64,000 nt of DNA from Limnoperna fortunei (GCA_944474755.1 OX104114.1:29039220-29103219), one strand, 5' to 3'. Shown: positions 11,700 through 23,639, numbered from the stretch's first letter. Numbers and translations: made by a program. Notes: generated by a model not told the origin, from the letters alone.

Positions 11700-13290
11700 A
11701 TCTACATTTCATTTATGCCACTCCTGGAGTAGAAAGTGTCAATATATTTTTAAAGTTGACAAATATGGCCTAAAAGTACATCAATGCAGTATTGTGAACG
11801 TTCGTGAACCTTTGTATTATATCTCTTTGCTGTAATGAATTCTTTGAAGGTGCCCCAGAGTCATGATAATGGACTGGTGTTTGTCAGTATTGCACAATTA
11901 CTAACTTTGATAGATGTCGCTGTCGGTATTTCTCAACTAGAAAAAGTGTAATATTCACCGAGCCGCTATGTGAAATGAATATACATTTTTGAGGGTTCAG
12001 AAATGCCATACATGCTAATCCTGCCGATTTAATGGTCTACTACCGATTGTCGCTCTATCCCCTAACTACCGATTTTTAAAGAATGTGCCATTTGGCGTGC
12101 ACTAAAATAAATTTCACCAAGTTTTTATCGGTCCTTCTACTTTTTATTGTACCATACACACTTGATTGAACAAATTTTGAAATAAACTATAGGACAAAAA
12201 CGTATCATGCTTTTGATCTGATGATGCAGTAGACATGAATTTGAGACTCTGTATGGTAAAATGAATCATTTTTAGTACCTGAGAAAACGATCTGAATTTT
12301 TAATTTCATTTACATACAAGTGTTGTATATTATACATAATTCATTTCAGACGGAGACCTTTGTATTCATCTTTGCGGCAAAAATATGAAAAAGATTCGAA
12401 ATAATGGAAAAAAAAAGAAGTCGTTATAAATATAGAAATTTCGCTAGGAAAATTACGTAAAATACCATTTACAGAGCGTATTAAATTGAAAAAAGTTAAT
12501 GGTTATTTGCAATATGACAAACTTTTCTTGTGATTTAAAAAAAAATATATCACACTTCTAGACCATCGAATTCCAAATGATAAATCGCAATGTCACGAGA
12601 TGCTGTTAAGAAAAACATTGCCCATGGCTACCAGGAAATGCAGACGACAAAGTTAAGTTTAAAGTGATTATATTGAGAACTGATAGAATTTGTAGCTAAG
12701 ATTAAACAAAATTAACCGAAAATGAGATGGGATAAAAGAAAAGTTTATTTACTTTTTTAGAAGGAATGATTATTTTAGGTTGTAACACATACGTTAACGT
12801 GACTGGTTCTATATATAAACACGGAAGCAGTAATGCACATGGCCAGCAGAAATATAATAAATCAGTTATCAAAACACCTTATGAGACCATCATTATCCAA
12901 CAAAACTGCTATTGGGGTTGGAAATAATTTTCTGTATTGAACTTTAAACTTTTGACATAGGAAGCAATGCACAAAATATAGTGGTTTCGTTGGAACATTA
13001 AAAACTCGAATGTTTTGAAAAAAATTGTAGGCGGTCACTAATGTTAAAATTAGTCTAGATTTCACGTTTTGCGTACGTCTACTATGATACTCAGTTCCGA
13101 TCTTTATCAATCTGCAATTTGTCCAGAAACAGATTACAATATTAAAATGACGTGTTCATGTTTTACGTCCTGTCAAGTGGAACCCGAAGCGGATTAACTG
13201 GTTCATAAGCATGCAGATAAAAAAAACTGTGTTTCATCAAGTGATATTACATTGCATTCCATGTAATACACGCAGTGCATTTGTTTATTT
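11700..13290. other. Non-coding interval of duplication copy 1
   Basis: Matches 47,640-49,330 over most of its length. Residual RT-family coding similarity is visible up to about 11,950 on the minus strand. Beyond that no gene is seen. The part nearest 13,290 would be the B3GAT 3' untranslated region; an AATAAA on the minus strand lies just after the stop, near 13,284-13,289. Confidence 0.45.
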
Positions 13291-13296
13291 AAGATT

Positions 13297-13365
13297 CTAT
13301 ACCACAAGCCTTTGGTCGCCAGTTATAGCTTCTGGTTTCTTTGTTTGTGTGTGCCACACTAAAAT
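13297..13365 (-). CDS. B3GAT: B3GAT terminal exon
   Basis: After acceptor 'gttatcttttcag', the 23 codons read ILVWHTQTKKPEA and on to a TAG stop at 13297-13299. The phase (0) matches the AAG end of the previous exon and rebuilds the family's ECTK-ILVWHT block. The exon is too short for simple ORF finding. The paralogue at 49,321-49,389 has VRHT instead of VWHT and a premature stop. Confidence 0.85.
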   Translation of the reverse strand: MLVWHTQTKKPEAITGDQRLVV

Positions 13366-16300
13366 CTGAAAAGATAACAACGTGAAGTATAAAAAATAGA
13401 TATAAAACTTTCTGTCCCCGAGTCTATGGAAATATTAAGATTAGTATATTTATTGCTAACAAAGTCTTGAGTTACTTTTATATCCGAAGACATCTATTGT
13501 AGATCTCAAAAAGAGTAAGAACATTGTAGCTGTCAAAAATGGCTAAATTTTCTCTCTCCAATGCACACATATTTTGCTGGTGGCAGTCAAATTTTGTCCT
13601 TGGGTTAAAACATTCCCCAAACTACGTATAGTTCTTAAACTTAATTTTTTTTTGCTAATTGTTCAAACTATTCTCGGGCAGATGCGCAGTTAGAAGCATT
13701 GCACATTTTATCGTGTTTATTTCTTACGTGTCATATATAGCCAAATGTCAATACATGCAATATGGCAATCTATTAAAATCGTATTTTTTTACATATAACT
13801 AGCATTTAAAAAACGTTAATATACTTTTTAATAAATAAAACAATATTATTTAATAATGTTGACTTATCGTAAATAAACATATATTTCATATTATCTGTTG
13901 AAGGCTATAGAAAAAAGTATGATTAATTGATTCTCAGTTCTGACACTTTTGCATTTCCACACATAAAAGGATAATGGTATTCACTCCCTAATACATTTGT
14001 ATTACACAATGTACATTGTCAATATATCTGGATATTGTACAATATCCTTTTTCTATTGGGATATGTATTTTACAGCATCGACATTATGTTATCCAAAATT
14101 TTGCATTTCCAGGGAGATCAATGAGTTTCCCATGCCTAATTGATTTTTAAATAAGCTGTTAAAATTTCATCTAGATGAATCATCTATAGTTCTAAATCAT
14201 TTTTGTCTTACCCAATCTCAAAATGTCTGTTTAAAACCCGGTTTAATGAAAGTGATGTCGTAGTTTTGTTGGTTAGTAAATATATAACCTAAACCACAGT
14301 AATCAAAATGGATTTTACATAGGATACCCCTTTAAAGCTATCAAAATTATTTTGATGCAAGTATCAATTGAGCAATGTACTACTTAGTTTCCTTTAATCC
14401 TTCATCAATCTATTAAAAAAAAAGTTATTCTCATTTAAATATTGATATCAAGCCATAAAATTTAGAGTACTAGTTCGAAGACCTAGAATGCGTTTACAAA
14501 ATTGAAGATGTACCCTGTTTATCTTCTCATTGTTTTACATCACCATATCTCGGAACCATAAAGTAAGATTGGTTGAAAGAAGCTATCAAAAAGGTTAAAT
14601 TGGATGTCGATAGGTAAATTTATATTTCTAATTTTTTTGTGAACAAGTCGAACATTGTGTTCTTGTTCTATCAGTTTGGTTTCGGAATTGTCGAAAGATT
14701 CATTATAGTTCAAAAGTAAAACCATATGTATAGCTGTCTACAATTTCAAGTAATGCATCCTTAAATTTAAAATCCGAGTGTTACATGCCTTTCTTTTATA
14801 GAAAATCAAAACTTTTGTTTATTCTGTTAATGTCAAATGAGAGCATATTATATATATATATTGGCAATCCTGTTAAAAGCAGCGTGATTTTTTATTAAGA
14901 CTTTAAATTACCAAACTTCTTTTTAGTAATGGTACTAATTCCAATATCAAACAAAGGTTAGGTCATTTCAAGATGTATATATTTGGTCTTCCAAAGTTTT
15001 GTGAATATATCGTCACTGTACACAATATGTGGGACTGGGATTATTTATAAAACATATCTGTTATCCTTTTCTACAAATTACACAGATAAAAACACGTGAA
15101 AAATATACCAGGTAGAAGAACTGTTCTGGTTCGATTTTTTACGTATAAACTTGGATAAACTTGGACACAAACAATGTTGAAAATGAGAGGTAGTATAAAT
15201 TTGACAACAATGTTGCATCGATGACCGATTAGGTAAGGTATTAAGTCATCTTCTAATCTTCACAAGCTGTCATCACTGCAATTGTGAGTTCTAGTCTGAT
15301 TTTGACAAGGTGTGCTCGACTTAATGCTAAATTGCCTGTTTTCCTACCGACGTTTGGGTTATTCAAAACTATGTAGTTCGGTTTTCTGCAACATAAACAT
15401 CTGGATGTCATGGCATAGATAAAAACAAAATTCAAACATAGAAACGAAAACCAATTTGTCATAGATGATGTTTTGTTGATTTTCATTCTTGTGGTGGATT
15501 TGACTTGAATTGATTTTCAGTAGTTTGAATTTTAATGCAAGTGTACATCTTAAGTGTATATTTATTTTATTTACATACAGCCCTATTTTGCACTTTTATT
15601 TTTAAAAGAGACCTTGAAAAAGTACTCACAAAACATTTCTTTGAAAAATGCACAGTACATGTTTAAAATTGATGAATAAAATATACAAACCACGATTTAT
15701 ACCGTGAAATATCACGATCGTCACCATTTAGGAAGGTACATACTACTTCTAATATTATATATTAAGATAAAACATGAAGATGGTTCTGATTTACCAGTCT
15801 GTAAATCTTACCTTTGTGCATTCGTCAGCTAGAGGTTCTATATCACGGAAATCACAACATATTTCTAAGAACTTCGTTTCTAGCATTCCTGGAAGGTTTG
15901 TTGAGTTAAATCTCATTGGATGATAAGTCCAGAGGACATCTACATTCAATGCAAATCCAGCCATATCAATTGCAAACTTTCTTTTTTTCGTATTCCACGC
16001 AGAAAAATTATAGACCTGCAAAATTAGGAAGGATAATGTTTTAAAAGTAAATAATAACTAATTAATAATTTGCTCAGAGGTATATTTTGCAGAAAATTCA
16101 TGTGTGTGTGTGTGTTTGTTTGTTTTATCAGTGTTTTACAATTACCAAAAAATATTATAGAAAAGTAGGAATAGTGCAAAGAGGGATACTTCATCAGATG
16201 ACATGTATATAGACGCTGCAGTTAAAGCTGACATTTTCTAGAATTTTATTTAAGTTTGAATGATGATACCTTGCCGGTTAATTTTTATTATTTTTTTGCC

Positions 16301-19300
16301 ATATAATGTAATTCTGATAAAAAAGGTCAACGTATAATCTATATAAAATGACATCGACGCAGTCTGATAAAAATCAAGAGTAATAAAGTAATAATAATTG
16401 TTGTAATGCGACCTTAGATTATCAGTGATCCTGCACAGATTTTTCAAGAAATGTCTTTCACAAAAATGTTTGTCCCCATAGCTTCATCTGAACATGGTTC
16501 TTTTAGTCCCATGCACAGGTTTGTTGCCGGCCAAACGGAATCGAATTTTGATCTGTTTTTTTTATCTGATTCATGTATGCATTTGTAACACAAACATCTT
16601 GTCAACAATAGTTGCGTCTGATCCTAAAAGATTTACAACAATAGACGAAAATACGTTGGTTTTATTTATGTAATTAATTAATTACCCATGTTTATGTTAA
16701 TTGTACCAACTGAAAGTACTTATTGAAAGCCTTATGGCTACGCCTCAGACTGAAGAGAAGTACTTTCAGGTGGTACAATTTCCATACACTCCTGGTAATA
16801 ACGAAGTAACTGATAATATTTACTTGTTGCCTTATCGAATCAAAACGTATGAAACAAGAACTGGTTACGATAAAATAACAACGTTCTTGTTGATGTTCAG
16901 AATGAATGTCGGAAGTTATATACGTTCATATCCGTAGATATGTAGATTTTAACACCTGAAGTGCCCCAAGTACGCCCTGAGGCGAAGCCGAAAGATGTAC
17001 AGGGGTGCTGAAGGTGTTTAAATCTCTATATCTATGGATATGAACGTGTATAACGAATTTAAGTCCGATTTTAGTTTGAAATGGTGGATTTTTAGGTTCA
17101 TTGTCAGTGCAATGTCGGACGTTAACGTAACGTTTTCTTATTTATCGTAGAAAGTTTGATTGGAGTTTGGTAGGAATATCGCTTTTTTACCAGGTGTAGG
17201 GTACTACCTTTGGTAGAACCCTACAGTCGTCCAAAAACCCTGTTTTTTGTTGGATTCAAATAGATGTTGAAAAATTAAGTTTTGGAATGTCTTGCAGAGA
17301 CGTCATAATAGTGTGACGTCGTTGCTTGTCAAACTCCATTTATTTTGTTTCTTTTTCTATTGCAAATAAAACACATTTGGACCTTTTCTCCAAGATTACA
17401 GCATCCTGTATATGACGCAAATTAATTACCAATTCTAATATTAACGCATCTTAAGTACTATTGTAAAGCTTATGGTTAGCAACAGCCGAGTATATGACCT
17501 AGCAACGCCCAGGGTATATTAGTTTTGTAACGACGTGTAATTGACCAATCAAATTCCAGGAATAACACTGACATGGGATCATAAACAATAGAGAGTCCGT
17601 AATCGATATCGCGGTGTGAAAGTGTTGGTGTACAGAAGAAATAGGTCCTTTATGTGCTTTGGGAAAGCCCATGTGATCTTCCACGCGTAATAAAAAATTA
17701 AAAAAAATATTTTCTCTCACTCCGCTGCGGTCCAATGACGCACAGTTTCTATCCAACTAAAGTTAATCACTCTGTAGAGAACGTTTTAGTCTTCTTTGCT
17801 CGTTTTGCTGCGCACCTCTCACAAAAAGCCAAAAATGGCTATCAATATTGGAAGTTCATCCGATATTTTCAGAAACTTATGTAAGAACCTTTTATTCTTC
17901 TGTCATCCCTTTGAAGTTTAAATAAATATTAGCTTCTTTCATTACTAACTATTAATTACCATAAGATTAAAGGTAATAATTAAAGATTTACTTGTACTGT
18001 AACATCAGTTAATGTTTAAATAAAAGTTTTCGTGTAAGCGGGTTCGGTATAAGGAAAAAAGTGACATTTTAAACAAGGTTTATATTTTAATTTTTTTATT
18101 ACAGTTATTTCTTTATTAACAAAAAATAAACTCAGAGACCCATTTTTTTCTCCCCATCACTTAAACGTATACCAATTGCTTGACAATAAAGTTCAGAAAA
18201 TTGCGTTCGACAGAATTTTGTAATTCAACCACTTTATTGCTTTTATTATTCGCTTCTCTTTACAATTTGTTTACAAGATTAGAAATTTTGGTGTAGAAAA
18301 TTTATTGACACATTAATCCGTAATCCGTAATCGATATCGCGGTGTGAAAGTGTTGGTGTACAGAAGAAATAGGTCCTTTATGTGCTTTGGGAAAGCCCAT
18401 GTGATCTTCCACGCGTAATAAAAAATTAAAAAAAATATTTTCTCTCACTCCGCTGCGGTCCAATGACGCACAGTTTCTATCCAACTAAAGTTAATCACTC
18501 TGTAGAGAACGTTTTAGTCTTCTTTGCTCGTTTTGCTGCGCACCTCTCACAAAAAGCCAAAAATGGCTATCAATATTGGAAGTTCATCCGATATTTTCAG
18601 AAACTTATGTAAGAACCTTTTATTCTTCTGTCATCCCTTTGAAGTTTAAATAAATATTAGCTTCTTTCATTACTAACTATTAATTACCATAAGATTAAAG
18701 GTAATAATTAAAGATTTACTTGTACTGTAACATCAGTTAATGTTTAAATAAAAGTTTTCGTGTAAGCGGGTTCGGTATAAGGAAAAAAGTGACATTTTAA
18801 ACAAGGTTTATATTTTAATTTTTTTATTACAGTTATTTCTTTATTAACAAAAAATAAACTCAGAGACCCATTTTTTTCTCCCCATCACTTAAACGTATAC
18901 CAATTGCTTGACAATAAAGTTCAGAAAATTGCGTTCGACAGAATTTTGTAATTCAACCACTTTATTGCTTTTATTATTCGCTTCTCTTTACAATTTGTTT
19001 ACAAGATTAGAAATTTTGGTGTAGAAAATTTATTGACACATTATTTAATCCTTCAGAAGCAGCTATCTTGGCGTTCGGAACGAACAACGTACACTTCTTA
19101 GAGGTTTATTCTATAAACATTAAAATGCAAAGTAACAATTTGTATTCTGAGAACATGACATTTAAACATTGTTCAATTGAGCTCACGTTAACCAAATGCT
19201 GCTGTGGCGGCCTTTCATTTACTTATGGGCATACACAACATTCATTCTGTAGAGACTCATCCAATGAATATTGCTGAGAAGTTCAGCTTTTCATTAGACG

Positions 19301-22057
19301 TTTAGTGGTTTTCACGACACAGCATTTATTAAAAAACTTCATAGCAACAGCTTGAAGAAGTCTACCAGTAACAGAACTACACAATCACGTTACCTTCCCA
19401 TTGAAAACATTAGGGGTTTCGTAGAAACGCCCTCCAGCTAAACCTACTGGCCACATTGACAGCTTTTTTGTGTACCTTAACTACAACGAGAAATAAATTT
19501 GCATATGAATGAGATCAGTGGTCATGTGATTTTGTACGATAAATACCACTTTTGTAGATTAAGAAAAAAAAGGGTGAACTAAACGCCAAACAAAATTTGA
19601 TCTGTATTGTAAAATTAAAAAAAAACAGTATGGAGCGATTAATTTGGCCAATCAAGTTGAAATAAAAGTGCAGCAAGTGGAATAACACACAATAAGATAG
19701 TTGTTTCAAACCTTGTCTTAATATTTTTTTTATTTTCGCCATTAATGTAGATATTCATCTTCTGATTTTAGTTTGTTTTCAAGTATGCACTAATCCTGTC
19801 ACGAACCACCTACATATTACAATCATAATCTATCTAAGTACCAACCTAACCTATAGTTTTTTTGCTTCAGTCAACATTTAGTCGCCCTTTGCTATCCTAG
19901 TTACATGCTTTATTGTTGTAAATTTGCGTGTGTCCTTAATACGTTAGTGTATAGCTGAAATACTGCACGCTGAATCAATCAATCAATCAATCAATAATTC
20001 AATCAATCAATCAATAAATTAAGAGATTAACTGTTCGAATATTTCAAGGCTGTATGAGTCATCATCGTCTACGAAGTAAATCACAGCCCGAATATTTTGA
20101 TTGTGATGATCCATAATCCAATCAAGCGCTGCATTTCGCTGGTCAGAACCTCTGATGTAAGCTTTCGTTTTATTTAGTGTCCTTCTTGCTATATACTTAA
20201 AAGACAATCCGGTTGAGTTCAAAATCTCATAAATATTCGGATTAATAACATCTGAATCCTCCACAACAATCCAGTATAGACTTTGAACCTGTCGTAGAGT
20301 GTTAGCTAATCGTGTTACGTCAGCACGTTGTACGAGACGATAATATGTAGGTGTAATGGCGTATATAATGGGAAGTTCATTTACTGTTGAAACAAACTTG
20401 AATGTTCTGTAATCTTGAATAAAAAAGGCTGGTATTTTATATATTTACACTATATTTGTTCCGTTTCATATGAGTACAATATTCTGTTTAAACTTGGAAT
20501 CAATTAACATAATTGTTACAGTGTAACCTGCATATACTGATTTATCCCAATTAGGAATTATTTTGTTTGTTTTGTTTTGTTTGTTTGAATATTGCTTATT
20601 GTCACATTCAGCAATTTTCAGCTTTATCGTGGCGTCTAGTTTTTATTGGGGGGAGGGGGAGAAGACAGAGTACCCACGACCTTTGGTAGTAGTTTGCAAT
20701 CCTTGTCAATTAAGATTATAGTATAGCGCACCCTACTCCCAGTGAGTCTCGAACCCATAATCCCGGTGTTGACAGACCATGTGATTGTGATCAATAAATA
20801 GTAGACAAACTACCTTAACTACTTGGCCAACGATGCGCCTTTCGTTTCTATGTTCAGTGTATATAGATCTAAAATATCGTAACTGCAGTTTATGACCAAA
20901 TTTGCTGCATTTTTGTGAAGTCAAAAAACGGAAGTAAAATCCAATATAACACACAAATTTTTGAGGCCGCCGACCATAATAACTTAATCAATGATTTGTT
21001 TTATGAAGTTCAAATATTAATATACAAAAAAAATCATAACAATTGTTCGTTGTTAGGCGGCATCAGTACTTATTCCTATTTCAAATAGACAATTTGGTTT
21101 GATATTTGCATTATTGCTTAATGTTTTATCAATACACGGGATTTCAAGACGAGGAAAAAAGGAACTGTTTCATTCTTGTGAATTCTTGTGAATTGACCGA
21201 ATATTAAGGTATCTATGCCTAATAAAACTGAGTGCTTTGATGAAACTATGAATAACACCTATATACTGGAATACTTTATAATAAAGTGTGATCAAAAACA
21301 TACAGTTCAGTCAGCCCTTGTTTTCCCATTTGTACAAAATTGAAGGTAGCTAAAACATTCTTATATTCACTTAATATACAATCTATTTAATCTTTTTCTT
21401 ATTTGAGCTGTCTTTTGTTCTGGAAAATTAATCATTTTGTACGAAGGACGAAAGATCTACGTTGACAGCAGAACACAATTTATTATTTAAAGTCAGTTTT
21501 TATTGCAATAATATAATTTCACATTTTTAAATTGCGTTTAACATGTCGTCCAGTTTCTATTGGCAGAGGTAGCCGGTATACCAGGAGAAAACTCTAGACC
21601 TTTGTTGGACAACATAAAATTCTCGCCAATTAAGATTGGAGTTGTGTACGTCCTGCCCATTTAGAATCGAAACTCAAACTTAGTGATGAAAGTCACATGC
21701 TCAATGGTAGATTTACTACCTTTACCACTCAAGGCCTTAATTAAAAGAAAACAATTGATAAATACAAATTTAAAAAAGAAATAATCATAAACAGGCGTTA
21801 GACAATACTTTTGTGAAGACAGATGTCCTCAAATATACTGAATATATGGTTTTAAAGTACTTTAAACTAAGAACTAATTACCAGTTAAAAACGCGAAGAA
21901 AACAGCCAAAACAATAAATATAATGATGGTCAACAAACGTAAAATCCTGATTTTGTACTTGAAAACATTAGTAAATAACTGTCTAGTCATCGTAAAACAG
22001 GTGTAGCCTGTGACAGTCATATTCTTATAATAATCTCTTTATCGAAGTCCAATATAC
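13297..22057 (-). CDS. B3GAT: Beta-1,3-glucuronosyltransferase gene (GT43), five exons recovered
   Basis: GT43 enzymes transfer glucuronic acid from UDP-GlcA to terminal galactose in the Golgi, either on the proteoglycan linker region or on HNK-1-type glycans. They are type II membrane proteins. Exons recovered on the minus strand are 22057-21882 (ATG at 21990, membrane anchor), 20406-20031 (UDP-binding half with DDD), 19480-19394 (WPVG), 16015-15812 (DMAGFALN and the catalytic Glu in LETKFLE) and 13365-13297 (WHT and stop). Reading frame is continuous across the last four exons. The anchor exon ends in phase 1 and the DDD exon starts in phase 2, so a short stem exon is missing from my model. 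The splice donor after the DDD exon reads TT instead of GT, while the pseudogene copy at 52,722 keeps GT. The protein sequence itself is free of stops, so the gene is either newly damaged, allelic, or uses another donor. Confidence 0.85.
14460..14730 (-). pseudogene. LINE RT C-terminal fragment
   Basis: The minus-strand reading includes LPIDIQFNLFDSFFQPILL followed by YGSEIWG. A frame shift later it reads VHLQFCKRILGLRTST. This is the thumb/post-RT region of RTE/CR1-like LINEs ('PILLYGSEIWG ... HLQFCKRILG'). Only about 270 bp remain, with a stop between the two parts. It lies in the intron between the last two B3GAT exons. Confidence 0.7.
15215..15390 (+). repeat. Diverged tRNA-derived SINE
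   Basis: A head like 'gatgaccgattaggtaaggt', a box B-like 'attgtgagttctagtctga' and a body 'tgctaaattgcctgttttcc' match the SINE family in diverged form. The paralogous copy lies at 49,905-50,070, so this insertion predates the duplication. Confidence 0.6.
15812..16015 (-). CDS. B3GAT: B3GAT exon with DMAGFALN and catalytic Glu
   Basis: Exon of 204 nt flanked by acceptor 'ctaattttgcag' and consensus donor AAG|GTAAGA. It encodes VYNFSAWNTKKRKFAIDMAG, then FALN, LPGMLETKFLE and DIEPLADECTK. In GT43 structures the DMAGFA(I/V)N strand lines the acceptor pocket, and the Glu of the GxxExxFL-like block is the general base. Both are present. No counterpart exists in duplication copy 2: 50,070-50,520 holds other repeats at the equivalent place. 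Confidence 0.9.
16097..16128 (+). repeat. (TG)n/(TTTG)n microsatellite
   Basis: A short run of alternating TG followed by TTTG units lies just downstream of the DMAGFALN exon on the plus map. Confidence 0.8.
16911..17060. repeat. Imperfect hairpin MITE-like repeat
   Basis: The left arm 'tatacgttcatatccgtaga' and the following 'tgtagattttaacacct' pair with 'aggtgtttaaatctctatat' and 'ctatggatatgaacgtgtat'. The loop is GC-richer ('cgccctgaggcgaagccg'). Arms of about 45 bp give a ~150-bp foldback. Present only in copy 1 of the duplication. Confidence 0.7.
17597..19045. repeat. Recent 728-bp tandem direct duplication
   Basis: The block starting 'ccgtaatcgatatcgcggtg' at about 17,598 recurs at about 18,326 with a 728-bp offset and nearly no differences. 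Both units end in 'gtagaaaatttattgacaca'. The junction near 18,312-18,330 shows a small 'taatccgtaatccgtaat' stutter. High identity marks it as the youngest rearrangement in copy 1, or as an assembly duplication. No coding function is recognised. Confidence 0.9.
19394..19480 (-). CDS. B3GAT: B3GAT exon with WPVG motif
   Basis: Exon of 87 nt (29 codons), acceptor 'cgttgtag', donor AAG|GTAACG. It reads LRYTKKLSMWPVGLAGGRFY, then ETPNVFNGK. It corresponds to the RSTRRVSVWPV block of vertebrate GT43 enzymes, between the DDD strand and the DMAGFA strand. Frame is phase 0 on both sides. The paralogue (51,756-51,834) is 8 bp shorter and frameshifted. Confidence 0.9.
19968..20020 (+). repeat. (AATC)n microsatellite
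   Basis: About ten imperfect AATC units abut the DDD exon of B3GAT, within 15 bp of its damaged splice donor. Slippage here could have contributed to loss of the donor, though the change looks like a single substitution. Confidence 0.8.
20031..20406 (-). CDS. B3GAT: B3GAT exon with DDD nucleotide-sugar motif
   Basis: Acceptor 'caagattacag' is followed by FKFVSTVNELPIIYAITPTY, then RADVTRLANTL, LYWIVVEDSD, RGSDQRNAALDWI and VIYFVDDDDSYSLEIFEQ. ITPTY, LVVEDS-like and DDD are the UDP-GlcA and Mn2+-binding elements of GT43. The frame requires splicing straight after CAG at 20031, where the next bases are TTAATC. The paralogous exon at 52,722 has GTAATC. The substitution lies at plus-strand position 20030 (A where C is expected). 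Confidence 0.9.
20555..20835 (-). repeat. tRNA-derived SINE
   Basis: The full family body is in minus orientation, with 'gggttcgagactcactggga', 'gacaaggattgcaaactact' and a TTTG-rich tail on the plus map at 20,561-20,590. It lies in the B3GAT intron between the DDD exon and the anchor exon. Confidence 0.75.
21525..21735 (-). repeat. tRNA-derived SINE, decayed
   Basis: Diverged minus-strand copy: 'gtcgtccagtttctattggc' (plus map), 'ccaattaagattggagttgt', and a head complement 'tcaatggtagatttactacc'. Confidence 0.65.
21882..22057 (-). CDS. B3GAT: B3GAT signal-anchor exon
   Basis: The exon starts after acceptor 'ttatttatttcag' at 22058. The ATG at 21990 gives 36 residues: a basic N-terminus (MTRQLFTNVFKYKIRILR) followed by a hydrophobic stretch (LLTIIIFIVLAVFFAFL). 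It ends at donor ACTG|GTAATT. This is the layout expected for a type II Golgi anchor. It is too short for ordinary ORF detection. In duplication copy 2 only the acceptor and 5' untranslated start (about 53,900-53,930) survive, and the coding part is missing. Linkage to the downstream exons is inferred from position and topology. Confidence 0.65.
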
Positions 22058-22232
22058 CTGAAATAAATAAAACAGAACATTATTGCGAACCATCAGCTAA
22101 AATAGTGTTCAACTGAATGATTGAATAAATTCTTAGCCACTTTTGGCAATTTGTCTGCTATATCGCCACTCGGAAAGTGATAAAAAAATTAAAAATCGGA
22201 TTTAGTAAGAACATCAGTTTGTAATCCGAGTT

Positions 22233-22410
22233 ATTTGTTTGTTTAAATAAGATTTAACGATACCTTCAGCAATTTTTTCAATCCGTGTCAATTCAGATTG
22301 GAGTCGAGTACACCCTGCCCGCAGTGAGACTCGAACCTCAATGTTGACAGACCACGTGATCAATAGTAGACGAATTACCTTAACCATGTGGCTACCGTGG
22401 CCCCTGTAAT
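22233..22410 (-). repeat. tRNA-derived SINE, internally deleted
   Basis: The tail region 'gataccttcagcaattttt' is followed directly by 'caatccgtgtcaattcagat' and the head complement. The hairpin/body part is missing. Confidence 0.7.
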
Positions 22411-22956
22411 CCGAGTTTTCACAACTCTGAAACATGTTTAACAGTTAAAAACTGGGTGATAAAACTTAATAGGTTTATATGTTCATTTAGCTAAATATAG
22501 CTAAAATCTTGCTTGCCGGACGTAAAGCATCAATCAATTAATCAATAAATCAATCAAATAATCAATATATGTTAGGTAGAAATTAGAACAATTGACTGGA
22601 CAAATGATTTTCTGTTAAGTAGCTTTATGTTTAATATTAAAAAAAACTAACGTTTATTGCATGGATCGCGAATTACTTAAAAATCTGATCTTTAGTTAAT
22701 TGGTATTGACTATTGGTAAGACATCAAAAACTTCTCTTGGCAATGGTTAACCGTAAAAAAGGACTGATTTAACCCCTTCTTTATGGACACTTTTCTAAAT
22801 CTCAATTGTCAACTATTATAGACGTTTCTATGTGTATAGAAGCCAAGAAGATATTCAATGTTCTCATTTTGTTTACAATATTTGAAGAAAAAAGATATTG
22901 CAAATGTTGTACAACCAGAAAAAACGACAGTTTGTGACTAAAATAAATTATAGAAA

Positions 22957-23492
22957 GACGTCACGTCACCAATGGAATGCAGAGACCTTACAAATAGAAT
23001 TTAGAGACCTTTCAAATGTAATGAAGAGACCCTAGAAAAGTAATGAAGATACCCTAGAAATGGAATGAAGAGACCTTACACATCATATGAAGAGACCTTA
23101 CAAATGGAATGAAGATATCTTAAAAATGCAATGAAGACCTTACAAATAGGATGCAGAGACACTGTAAGGGTGCTCTGAAGTCCGGATATGAACAACAAAA
23201 TGCGTGATGGTCGCATTTAGGCTGCACCTATAATGTCCTATATTCTTATTAGCAAAGAAAATGTAGTGCACAATTTAATAAAATTCAAATCCTTGAAACG
23301 GTAAGATTTTCTATACCGCCTGGGGGCAGTTTCTATCTATGTTAGACAATAAAAAGCATTTCTTTTAAAATACGATAAAAGTAGCGGTAAAAAATATTTA
23401 TGACAAAATATGCAAAATTGTTTATGTAACTATGTTTATCGCTACTGTGAACGTAAGGTCTCTGCATTCCATTGGTGACATGACGTCACAGA
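22957..23492. mobile_element. TIR-bounded element with 21-22-bp minisatellite
   Basis: The ends are inverted repeats of about 34 bp, containing GTCACCAATGGAATGCAGAG and ACCTTAC. Next to the left end a minisatellite of about nine degenerate units ('aatggaatgaagagacctta' type) fills 22,975-23,165. The unit is a copy of the inner half of the TIR itself, so the array appears to have grown out of the element's end. The paralogous element in copy 2 (about 54,650-54,950) lacks the array. Confidence 0.75.
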
Positions 23493-23639
23493 AATAGGGG
23501 AAATCGAAGTTATTTTAGTAGCGTTGAGAAATGCATGTTCAGTAACTTTAATGAATTTGAAGAGGACAGATATTATAAAGTAAGTTAAAAAATTTTATTA
23601 CAAAAAATGATAAAAAAATTAAAAAACCATATGAGGTGT

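Noticed and set aside
15253..15486. 77-codon minus-strand ORF next to the B3GAT exon
   Set aside because: It runs through a diverged SINE and does not match any GT43 segment.
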